This document shows, one piece after another, positions 1-6,576 of a stretch of 17,703 nucleotides of DNA. The stretch spans positions 1 to 17,703 of the forward strand of contig JBJHCH010000083.1 in assembly GCA_050485905.1 (NCBI GenBank), read 5' to 3'. The notes beneath the pieces were generated by a model. That model was not told the DNA's origin, ran no database searches, and saw only the letters and a list, made by a program, of their open reading frames with translations. This stretch comes from JAWLCA01 sp050485905 (GTDB lineage Bacteria; Pseudomonadota; Alphaproteobacteria; Rhodobacterales; Rhodobacteraceae). The translations under genes were made by a program, and so were the position numbers. Position 1 is the stretch's first letter, and each line of letters starts with the position of its first letter.

Positions 1-57
1 GGAAAGGTAACTTGCTACCACCCTGTCGCTCAACCCGGCTTGCAGGGACAGAGCCCG

Positions 58-117
58 CATGGACAGGCCTGTCGTGCCGAGCCAGGCGCGCAATTTCGTC
101 CGGTTGTCCTGTCCATG
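58..117. repeat. 10-bp inverted repeat with internal palindrome
   Basis: The sequence CATGGACAGG at 58-67 is repeated exactly in inverse orientation at 108-117, with 40 bp between. The left arm runs into a perfect 12-bp palindrome, GACAGGCCTGTC, at 62-73. The element lies just downstream of the small helix-turn-helix gene. It could be a regulatory or recombination site or a chance palindrome. Positions 1-150 otherwise show no convincing gene. Confidence 0.3.
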
Positions 118-150
118 ATCCAGCATGCCTCTACCCTTTCCTCGTTGTCT

Positions 151-372
151 TCAGAGCTCGATGTCCGCGCTCCCCGGGCGGCGCCGGACACGCAGCTCGA
201 AGACCTCGAGGTCCTCTGTGGAAACCTCCCAGCTCTTGCCGAAGCGCCCCGCGCCCAGCTTGACCTTCTTGCCGCCCGGCGTCGGGCAGCCCTTGTTGAT
301 CCAGTCCCGGATCGTGCGTGGATCTCGCCGAAAACGAGCCGCTACTTCCGCAACGCTGTAGTTTCGTGTCAT
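151..372 (-). CDS. Small helix-turn-helix DNA-binding protein (excisionase/terminase-small-subunit-like)
   Basis: This 73-residue protein starts with a helix-turn-helix: residues 6-27 read SVAEVAARFRRDPRTIRDWI and onward, with the pattern of the MerR/excisionase/phage terminase small-subunit superfamily. A basic, glycine-rich wing (about residues 30-46) follows, then a WEVS-x-EDLEVF strand-helix typical of winged versions. It probably binds DNA as a small regulator or recombination directionality factor. The ATG is preceded by a strong purine-rich ribosome binding site (GGAAAGGGA, about 6 nt away) that lies inside a hairpin at 379-404. It is divergent from the DUF1186 gene. Such small proteins are common in phages and integrative elements, which fits a mobile-element context, but no integrase is visible here. 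The fold is fairly clear; the biological role is not. Confidence 0.6.
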   Translation of the reverse strand: MTRNYSVAEVAARFRRDPRTIRDWINKGCPTPGGKKVKLGAGRFGKSWEVSTEDLEVFELRVRRRPGSADIEL

Positions 373-378
373 TGCTGG

Positions 379-404
379 TCCCTTTCCTTCGCGTTCGAAA
401 GGGA
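379..404 (-). promoter_or_regulatory. Perfect 8-bp hairpin covering the ribosome binding site of the HTH gene
   Basis: TCCCTTTC at 379-386 and GAAAGGGA at 397-404 are exact inverse complements separated by a 10-nt loop. In the minus-strand mRNA the 3' arm is the purine-rich Shine-Dalgarno region a few bases before the ATG at 372. A folded leader would hide the ribosome binding site; alternatively the palindrome is a DNA operator for the encoded protein. The rest of 405-670 is the intergenic region shared with the divergent DUF1186 gene, and I see no strong promoter there. Confidence 0.45.
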
Positions 405-670
405 GATGGGTCCAAGCTTCGAGATCGGAAATCTTCGTCCGGAAGGCGCCAAAACCAGAAGATTTCAGCCAAGCCGCGGCTCAACGGCTGCGGTCATTGC
501 CGTCATGGCGGACACGCGCCGCGCCCAAGACGCGTTGCATGGCGAGGACATCCTGACGGTGCGGAGTCTGCAGGTGCGGGCATCGCGATAAACTTCCGCT
601 ACGGCGCCAGTGGCGGAGATTCAGAGGCTGGGATATCCTCGCAGGAAAAGCCGGAACCGGAGACCGGAGT

Positions 671-1567
671 ATGTCCACTGACGAAATCTTCACCGCGCTG
701 AGCACGTCCGAGGAGCTTCCCCGCAAGGCCATGGCCGCCGCAGGCGAGCACCGTGAGGCGATGATCCCGCTGTTTCTCGATCACATTGATCGACTTGGAA
801 CCTCGGGCGTCGACACGGTTAGCGAAGCTGACGTCTCCGCCTTCCTCTTCGTCTACTTCCTGCTCGGCGAATGGCGCGACGCCCGCGCCTATCGCCCGCT
901 TGTCGCCTTGCTGCGGCAAGACCCTGACTACCTCGAGCTGTTGCTGGGCGATGCCATCACCGAAGGCACCCGGCGCGTTGTCGCCGGCGTGTTCGACGGC
1001 GACCTGCAGCCGATCCTTGATGCCATCGAGGATCCGGGTGCTGACGAGTTCGTGCGCTGCGAGATGATCGATGCGCTCGTCATGATCGCCCGGCAGCATG
1101 CCGAGACCCGGCCGCAAGTCGAGACCTATCTCGAACGCTTCCCCGCGGCTGCGTTCGACAAGCCGGAGACTCTCTGGGGCTCGTGGGCCTTCGCCGTCGC
1201 CGAGCTCGGGCTCGCGCATCTCGAACCACAGGTCCGGGAGGCATTCGAGCAAAGGTGGATTTCGCCCGACGAGGCGGATTTCGAGTTCTTCCAGACCGAG
1301 CTGCGCAAGGCCGTGACCGGCGGCGGGTCGCCCTGGTATCAGCGTGGCCGCAACACCCGGCTGATCGACAGCGCCATCGATGAACTCTCGCGTTGGCATT
1401 GCTTCTCCGACAAGTACCTAAATGCCCGCGCGAAACAGCGCGCATCGGCTCTTTCGCTGGCGGATTCCACGAGCGACACGTTTCAACGCGACCTGCTCAA
1501 GATCGGTCGCAACGATCCCTGTCCCTGCGGCAGCGGCCGGAAGTTCAAGAAATGTTGCCTGCATTGA
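671..1567 (+). CDS. DUF1186 family protein with C-terminal SEC-C zinc motif
   Basis: The 298-residue product has an alpha-helical, HEAT-like body (about residues 15-245) matching the DUF1186 family. It includes the typical run of acidic and leucine-rich helices such as FLFVYFLLGEWRDARAYRPL. The last 22 residues are a textbook SEC-C motif (GRNDPCPCGSGRKFKKCC, then LH), which in SecA and many unrelated proteins binds one zinc ion through its cysteines and final His/Cys. DUF1186 has no established biochemical function; the SEC-C tail suggests a scaffolding or protein/nucleic-acid contact role. The ATG has a good GGAG ribosome binding site 8 nt upstream (659-662). The gene stands alone on the plus strand. 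Long minus-strand frames across it are shadows. Confidence 0.85.
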   Translation: MSTDEIFTALSTSEELPRKAMAAAGEHREAMIPLFLDHIDRLGTSGVDTVSEADVSAFLFVYFLLGEWRDARAYRPLVALLRQDPDYLELLLGDAITEGTRRVVAGVFDGDLQPILDAIEDPGADEFVRCEMIDALVMIARQHAETRPQVETYLERFPAAAFDKPETLWGSWAFAVAELGLAHLEPQVREAFEQRWISPDEADFEFFQTELRKAVTGGGSPWYQRGRNTRLIDSAIDELSRWHCFSDKYLNARAKQRASALSLADSTSDTFQRDLLKIGRNDPCPCGSGRKFKKCCLH

Positions 1568-1588
1568 TCGTGACGAGCCGGTGATGAT

Positions 1589-1609
1589 GTGATCCATAGG
1601 TCTGATCAC
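1589..1609. repeat. Short inverted repeat after the DUF1186 gene
   Basis: GTGATC at 1589-1594 and GATCAC at 1604-1609 form a 6-bp stem with a 9-nt loop, about 20 bp after the DUF1186 stop codon. It has no following T-run, so it is at best a weak terminator or mRNA-stabilising hairpin. Confidence 0.25.
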
Positions 1610-1689
1610 CCCATGTGACTCGACGGCTCCGTCCGCCGCCGCGGCGAGACCGGGCGGGGCGGCGGTACCAGCTCTGTAGCCACTGCGTC

Positions 1690-2047
1690 TGGTGGTTCCG
1701 ACCTGCCACTCCAGTTCAGGCTTGGTCTCAGCTTCCGCCACAAGCGCGGGCGACGCCGCAACCGTCCATGACCAAGCCTCAGGCACAGGCCCCTTCCGGT
1801 AATCGACCGCGCAGGACCGCGCGCCGTCCTGGCGCAACACCAACCACACGATCGCCTTGATCAGAGCCGCGCCCGCAGCGTGACCGAGACGCTCGTGCAC
1901 GCCGTAACCGAAGGTAAAGGTACCGTGTATCCCGCAGTTGGGATCGAAAGCGTCAGGATTGGCGAAGGCCGTTCTCACGGCAAGAGAAACTTTCTCGCGA
2001 CCTGCAAGGTTCTGAGGAAGCCGCAGTCCTCCAATGCAGAAGGTCTT
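1690..2047 (-). pseudogene. Possible gene remnant, unrecognised; start-less open frame
   Basis: One minus-strand frame stays open from a TAG at 2048-2050 leftward and reads plausibly as protein: KTFCIGGLRLPQNL, later FGYGVHERLGHAAGAALIK and SCAVDYRKGPVPEAW. There is no ATG near its beginning, only an in-frame GTG at 1976-1978 without a convincing ribosome binding site. Past about 1690 the translation becomes low-complexity and then runs into the antisense of the DUF1186 gene. I do not recognise the family. It could be the inner part of a decayed gene, or simply an open frame in GC-rich DNA. Nothing else stands out in 1610-2061. Confidence 0.25.
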
Positions 2048-2061
2048 CTAAGTTCAGGCCA

Positions 2062-2742
2062 TCACGAAACGACCGGGAGTAGGTCAGCGCGATATGTGTG
2101 TATCAAGGCTCGGCCGGTAGCAGGGTCGTGCATCTCCATGCGGAAGTAAGTGGCAGGCTGTACGCCACCGATTGCGCCGAGGGTGCCGCATAGCAACCCG
2201 ACTCCGGGCGGCAGGTCGCCATCGGGAAGCAGGGCGATCAGTTCGCGGAGGGGCCGGATCGCGGCAAGCGTGCCCTTCTGATACTCTTGCCACTCGGCCT
2301 CGGGATCATTGCGGATGAGGGACAACAGCCGGATGTCATCGAGCCGGTCCGCGAGTTCATCGTAGCGCCAGAGTCCGCGCGCGACCGGTTTGCCGCAGGC
2401 CTGTTTTGAATGCGCAACCGAAACAGCCTCCAGCCCCCGATCAGTATGGTCGGAGCCAAGACCCAGCCAGAGAATGCCCCCGTCGTTGATGAGCAGCGGC
2501 TCGGCCTCGCCCGACGTCTCGGGACCAAGCACCTGCAGCGTGTCGGTCTCAGTCACAAGATCGGCTGCAACACGATAGAATAGCGGCACGGCCGAGGGTG
2601 CGGGCACCCCGAGTGCCGCCAATTCGGCAATGTGATGCTGCACCGCCGCCGGGTCACGGCCGGTCCAGCCAGCGATGATCAGGTTCTCGATCGTGACGCG
2701 ACGCGGCGTCCCTTCGGTTTCAAAGGTCAGTTGAGCGGCCAT
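2062..2742 (-). CDS. DUF2848 family protein (fumarylacetoacetase-like fold)
   Basis: The 226-residue product matches DUF2848 end to end. It has an N-terminal 'IENLIIAGWTGRD' segment, the central 'LGLGSDHTDRGLEA' motif, the 'SKQACGKPVARGLW' motif, and a C-terminal 'LLCGTLGAIGG' strand. The family is usually linked to the fumarylacetoacetate-hydrolase fold, but its reaction is unknown; the conserved Asp/His suggest a metal-dependent hydrolase or decarboxylase. The ATG lies 10 bp after the dctM stop, and its ribosome binding site (TAGGAG) overlaps that stop codon, so it is the last gene of the transporter operon. In this setting it probably acts on the transported compound or a downstream intermediate. 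Confidence 0.85.
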   Translation of the reverse strand: MAAQLTFETEGTPRRVTIENLIIAGWTGRDPAAVQHHIAELAALGVPAPSAVPLFYRVAADLVTETDTLQVLGPETSGEAEPLLINDGGILWLGLGSDHTDRGLEAVSVAHSKQACGKPVARGLWRYDELADRLDDIRLLSLIRNDPEAEWQEYQKGTLAAIRPLRELIALLPDGDLPPGVGLLCGTLGAIGGVQPATYFRMEMHDPATGRALIHTYRADLLPVVS

Positions 2743-2752
2743 CGGCAGGCTC

Positions 2753-4033
2753 CTACAGGTTGGCGGGCAGCCATAGTGCCAGTTGCGGGAAGGCGATCAG
2801 CGCGAAGGCCATTAGCAGCATGACGAGGGCGTAGGGGATGGCGCCCACCATCACCTCGGATAGCCGGCCGCGCTTGCGGGCGCCCTGCACGACATAGAGG
2901 TTCAGCCCCACCGGCGGTGTGATCAACGCCATCTCAACCAGCACGATCATCAGGATGCCGAACCAGATCGCATCGTAGCCGAGGCCCACGACGATCGGCA
3001 CCATGATCGGTATCGTCACCACCATCAGCGACAGCGTCTCGATGAAGAAGCCGAGCACGATGTAGATGGCGACGATCACCAAAAGCATCACAAGCGGCGA
3101 GTAGCCCAGCCCGTCCATGAAGGCACGCAACTCGCGGCCCAGACCGGCAGCCGAAAGCGTGAAGTTCAGGAACGCCGCGCCGAGGACAACGAGCATGATC
3201 ATTGCGGTGATCCGCATCGTTCCCAGAAGCGACTCGCGCAGCATCGCCCAGTTCACCCCGCCAGCGAAGGCGGCAATCACGAAGGCCATCCCGACACCCA
3301 CCGCCGCGGCCTCGGTCGGCGTGGCCCAGCCGCGATAGATCGACCCCACTATGGCGGCAAAGAGGATCAGGATCGGAATGAGGTGGATCAGACTTACAAG
3401 CATCTGTTGAAGCGGGAAGAAACGCCGCTCGCCGCCAAGTTGGGGGCGTATCAGGCAGATTACCGCGGTCACGACGCTGAACGCGACGGCCAAAAGCAGC
3501 CCCGGGATCAGACCGGCAAGGAACAGCTGCGGGATAGAGCTTTCGGTAAGAAACCCATAGACGATCAGGTTGATCGAGGGCGGGATCATGATGCCCAGAG
3601 TGCCGCCCGCGGCGATGGCACCGGAAAAGAGCCGTGGATCGTAGCCCAGCCGCTCGGCCTGGGGCATGGCGACCGTGGCCACCGTTGCGGCAGTCGCCAC
3701 CGACGAACCCGAGGTGGCCGAGAACATCGTTGCCGTGCCGATATTGGCATGGATCAGCCCGCCGGGCAGCCAGCTCATCCATTTGTCCAGCGCACCGTAG
3801 GTCTTGGCAGCGACGCCACCGCGCACGAGCACCTCTCCCAGCAATACAAAGAAGGGAATGGCGATCAGGGTGGAACTGTTCGAGGCCGACCAGATCATCT
3901 GCCCCATGCCGCGCAGAAGCGGGAACGGCGTGAAGAACTGGTCGATCCCAATGCCGAGCAGAAAAAGGACGATCCCGACGGGAATGGTCAGCGAAAGAAG
4001 CCCGAGGAGCCCGGCGGAGATGTAGAGGATCAT
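2753..4033 (-). CDS. dctM: TRAP transporter large permease (DctM)
   Basis: This is the 426-residue large membrane subunit of a tripartite ATP-independent periplasmic transporter. It uses the sodium or proton gradient to move substrate handed over by the DctP binding protein. It is strongly hydrophobic, with about 11-12 predicted membrane segments. It carries the family's landmarks: ATSGSSVATAATVATVAMP, PPSINLIVYGFLTESSI followed by QLFLAGLIPG, and near the C-terminus TPPVGLNLYVVQG. I chose the ATG at 4033 rather than a longer open frame (to 4264): MILYISAG begins the normal DctM N-terminus, the upstream extension is arginine-rich non-membrane sequence antisense to nothing functional, and the start overlaps the dctQ stop by four bases (ATGA). 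That indicates translational coupling of the two membrane subunits. Confidence 0.95.
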   Translation of the reverse strand: MILYISAGLLGLLSLTIPVGIVLFLLGIGIDQFFTPFPLLRGMGQMIWSASNSSTLIAIPFFVLLGEVLVRGGVAAKTYGALDKWMSWLPGGLIHANIGTATMFSATSGSSVATAATVATVAMPQAERLGYDPRLFSGAIAAGGTLGIMIPPSINLIVYGFLTESSIPQLFLAGLIPGLLLAVAFSVVTAVICLIRPQLGGERRFFPLQQMLVSLIHLIPILILFAAIVGSIYRGWATPTEAAAVGVGMAFVIAAFAGGVNWAMLRESLLGTMRITAMIMLVVLGAAFLNFTLSAAGLGRELRAFMDGLGYSPLVMLLVIVAIYIVLGFFIETLSLMVVTIPIMVPIVVGLGYDAIWFGILMIVLVEMALITPPVGLNLYVVQGARKRGRLSEVMVGAIPYALVMLLMAFALIAFPQLALWLPANL

Positions 4034-4590
4034 TTCGCCTGCTCCAGTTCCGCCTCGACCTCGTTGCCGGGGCCGATGGTGTCTTCGACCTGACCGAGCC
4101 GTCCTTGCATGATCAGCACGAGGACGATCAGTGTCACCGCGCAGGTCATGAAGGCAAACCATACCCAGCCCGCGAACCAGAGGCTTTGCGGGATCCATAG
4201 GGGGGTTTCCAGCACGGTATTGGCGCGCGAGTCGTTGGCAATGCTGCGCGCCAGCACAGGCCATGCGCGAAAGGCAATCAGCACCACGGTCCCGGCCATG
4301 GCGATCATGGCGACGAGGTCAAGCATCACGCGACCCCAGCGCGCCAGCCGGGTCCGCAGAATCTCGATCCGGACATGGGCAAGCTCCATCAGTGCAAAGC
4401 CCATGCCCCAGGCAGTCGCGACGGCCATGACGTAGCCGGTGATCTCGGTCGTGCCACCCAGCGAGGAGCCGAACCGCCGCAGGGTGATTTCGAGCAGCAC
4501 ATAGCCCACGCAGACCAGCAGCCCTGCGCCGATCGCCAGCGCGATCCCGCGGTTGAACCAGCGGAGGAAGTCAAGAATGCGCAGTGCCAT
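4030..4590 (-). CDS. dctQ: TRAP transporter small permease (DctQ)
   Basis: The 186-residue product has four hydrophobic segments (about residues 15-35, 47-66, 85-108 and 132-160). Between the first two is the DctQ-type signature of an arginine pair and a polar loop (LEITLRRFGSSLGGTTEITGY). It is the small membrane subunit, which holds DctM and docks the binding protein. The gene lies 32 bp after dctP and overlaps dctM by ATGA. The acidic, charged C-terminal tail is cytoplasmic by prediction. The ribosome binding site (GGGTGG) is only moderate. Confidence 0.92.
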   Translation of the reverse strand: MALRILDFLRWFNRGIALAIGAGLLVCVGYVLLEITLRRFGSSLGGTTEITGYVMAVATAWGMGFALMELAHVRIEILRTRLARWGRVMLDLVAMIAMAGTVVLIAFRAWPVLARSIANDSRANTVLETPLWIPQSLWFAGWVWFAFMTCAVTLIVLVLIMQGRLGQVEDTIGPGNEVEAELEQAK

Positions 4591-4622
4591 GTGCCACCCG
4601 ATGCCTTGGGGTCATGCGCCGG

Positions 4623-5663
4623 TCAGTTGACCGGAACTGTCACGCCGACGACCGCGCCGACCTCATTGTTCCAGCGTGCGGCCCAGTCGCTGCCGGCGCG
4701 CGCCGCCCAGTCGGGCAGCACCTCGGTTTCCAGGATCGTGCGAGCAGCAGCGAAGTCTTCGTCGCTCGCCTCGACCAAGGTCATCGAACGGGCGTCGCCA
4801 TAGGGGCAGTCGCCATTGCCCGTCAGGCAGGCGACATCGTTGATCAGCGCGTCCTGCGCCGAGGCCCAGGCTGCATCCTCGAAATGAACCTTGATCTCTG
4901 CCTCGATCAGCGCCTGAGTCTCGGCGTTCAGGCTGTTCCAGCGGTCCATGTTGATTGCGGTGACCACCGGATCCCAGCCTCCCAGCGGCAGGGTCAGAAG
5001 ATGCGTTGATACCTCCCACCAGCCGGCGTTGTAGCCAGAGCCCGCACCGGTCACTGCGCAGTCGATTGCGCCGCGCTGCATTGCTCCCGGCACCTCACCG
5101 AAATCGACATTCACGCCCTCAGCGCCCAGGGCCTCGAGCAGTTTCGCCGTCATCCGGCCCGAGCCGCGCACCTTCAGCCCGCGCAGATCCTCGAGCCCCG
5201 CGATCTCGGCGTTACAGAAGACGATCTGCGGCGGATAGGGTGCGATGGCCAGAACGTGGCTATTGAAGCGCGTGCCGAAGATTTCGTCGACCATCGGGCG
5301 GGCGGCCTCCGTCATCGCCCGCGCGGTTTCGGCATCAAGCGCGACAAGGGGCACATCCAGCCCTTCGAGTTCGGGCGCATCGGCGACGGCGTAGTCGCCT
5401 ACCGTCATGGCAACGTCATAGACGCCTTCACTCAGCAGGTTGAACACATCGCCGACCCCAAGGCCCATCTCGTTGTGGGTGGTCATCTCGACCGACAGCG
5501 CGCCGTCCGACGCGGTCGGCAAGGTCTCGGTCCAGAAAGGTGCCTCGTACTGGCGGTGCAGCGGCAGGTTCGACCAGCTGCCGACGACCGAGAGCATCTC
5601 GGCCTGGGCCGGCGCGGCAAGCGCGCTGGTCATCAGGAAGGCGGTTGCGAGCTTCAGTTTCAT
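4623..5663 (-). CDS. dctP: TRAP transporter substrate-binding protein (DctP)
   Basis: This 346-residue periplasmic binding protein has a clear Sec signal peptide: a KLK start, a hydrophobic core, and a probable cleavage after AQA at residue 21. The mature part is a DctP-fold protein with the conserved arginine region (EDLRGLKVRGSGRM, about residues 163-176) that in the family salt-bridges the substrate carboxylate, and the 'VPGAMQRGAIDCAVTG' hinge segment. A likely disulfide loop (CLTGNGDC) lies about 60-70 residues before the C-terminus. I chose the ATG at 5661-5663 over an upstream open extension to 5825, because it directly precedes the signal peptide and has an AAGGAG site 8 nt away. It follows the DUF1445 gene by 35 bp. 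The conserved arginine suggests a carboxylated ligand; the exact ligand cannot be read from sequence. Confidence 0.93.
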   Translation of the reverse strand: MKLKLATAFLMTSALAAPAQAEMLSVVGSWSNLPLHRQYEAPFWTETLPTASDGALSVEMTTHNEMGLGVGDVFNLLSEGVYDVAMTVGDYAVADAPELEGLDVPLVALDAETARAMTEAARPMVDEIFGTRFNSHVLAIAPYPPQIVFCNAEIAGLEDLRGLKVRGSGRMTAKLLEALGAEGVNVDFGEVPGAMQRGAIDCAVTGAGSGYNAGWWEVSTHLLTLPLGGWDPVVTAINMDRWNSLNAETQALIEAEIKVHFEDAAWASAQDALINDVACLTGNGDCPYGDARSMTLVEASDEDFAAARTILETEVLPDWAARAGSDWAARWNNEVGAVVGVTVPVN

Positions 5664-5698
5664 CGTGGGTCTCCTTGTTGGTTGGTTCTTGTTCGTTG

Positions 5699-6490
5699 TC
5701 AGTCCGCCAGGATCGGCACGGGCGCGTCCTCGTCGATATCGCTGATCAGCATGTGCCCGGGGGCGTGAGTGATCACCAGCGGGATACGGGCGGCGAGAAG
5801 CGCATTCTGTGGGGTGACGCCGCACCCCCAGAAGACAGGGATCTCGTCTGCGGCGATCGGTACGGGATCGCCCCAGTCTGGCTGTGTTAGATCCCCGATG
5901 CCGATGGCGTCAGGATTGCCGACATGCACCGGCGCGCCATGCGCCAGCGGGTAGCGGGCGCTAAGTTCGACGGCGCGGGCGATGTCGCCGCCGCGGATCG
6001 GGCGCATCGACACAACCATTGTGCCGCCGAAGGGTCCGGCGGGCACCAGCGGCAGGCCGGTGCGATACATCGGCACGGTGACGTCGTGTTCGATATGGCG
6101 CATCGGGATGCCGGCGGCGATGAGCGCGCGTTCGAATGTGAACGAGCATCCCAGGGCAACAGTTACCATGTCGTCGCGCCAATGGGCGACGATGTCGGTC
6201 GCCTCGGTATCGAAGCTGCCGTTGCGGTAAAGCCGGTACTTTGGCACATCGGTGCGCACGTCGATGTCGCGGCCCAGCGTCGAGAGGATCGGTTTGCCGG
6301 TCTCTCCAACCGCGACGATGGGACAGGGCTTGGGGTTGCGGAGGCAGAAGCGCAGGAAATCGAGCGCGTGAGATTTCGGCAGGATCGCCAGGTTGCACTG
6401 CAGCTTGCCGGGGGCGAGTCCCGCAGTATGGCCGGCAAAGGCTCCCGAGCGAATAGCCTGCCGGATCGCGGTGATGTCGTTGCGGTTCAT
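5699..6490 (-). CDS. DUF1445 family / D-glutamate-cyclase-like putative hydro-lyase
   Basis: The 263-residue product is a full-length DUF1445 protein (YcsI type, often annotated 'putative hydro-lyase'). Family landmarks are LQCNLAILP near the N-terminus, CPIVAVGETG, LGCSFTFERALI around residue 133, SMRPI, and a C-terminal ITHAPGHMLISDIDED block. A eukaryotic member (DGLUCY) converts D-glutamate to 5-oxo-D-proline; bacterial members are largely untested. Its position beside a 5-oxoprolinase-type enzyme fits chemistry on glutamate/5-oxoproline or a related lactam. The ATG has a GAGG site about 6 nt upstream and overlaps, through ATGA, the stop of a possible 29-codon ORF. It shares the operon with the TRAP genes downstream. 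Confidence 0.88.
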   Translation of the reverse strand: MNRNDITAIRQAIRSGAFAGHTAGLAPGKLQCNLAILPKSHALDFLRFCLRNPKPCPIVAVGETGKPILSTLGRDIDVRTDVPKYRLYRNGSFDTEATDIVAHWRDDMVTVALGCSFTFERALIAAGIPMRHIEHDVTVPMYRTGLPLVPAGPFGGTMVVSMRPIRGGDIARAVELSARYPLAHGAPVHVGNPDAIGIGDLTQPDWGDPVPIAADEIPVFWGCGVTPQNALLAARIPLVITHAPGHMLISDIDEDAPVPILAD

Positions 6491-6576
6491 CCTGGCCTCG
6501 TTGACGTGGCGTCCATACCATAGTCCAGCGCAACAGCGATCCGGTCAAATCGTGGTTTTCGATCAGGCGCGATCAT
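6487..6576 (-). CDS. Possible 29-residue micro-ORF coupled at both ends
   Basis: The 82 bp between the oxoprolinase and DUF1445 genes contain an in-frame ATG (6574-6576) that overlaps the oxoprolinase stop as ATGA. Its own stop (6487-6489) overlaps the DUF1445 start, again as ATGA. The peptide begins MIAPDRKPRFDRIAVALDYG and ends in TRPG. It has no recognised domain. It may be a real small protein, or a translated bridge that carries ribosomes from one gene to the next. It has no strong ribosome binding site of its own, so it would depend on coupling. A chance occurrence is possible. Confidence 0.35.
   Translation of the reverse strand: MIAPDRKPRFDRIAVALDYGMDATSTRPG

Noticed and set aside
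599..1399. 266-codon minus-strand frame over the DUF1186 gene
   Set aside because: The plus-strand gene has a ribosome binding site, a family match and a SEC-C motif. The minus-strand frame is its shadow.
4034..4264. 77-residue N-terminal extension of DctM
   Set aside because: It overlaps dctQ in another frame, is arginine-rich and precedes the normal DctM start, which is itself ATGA-coupled.
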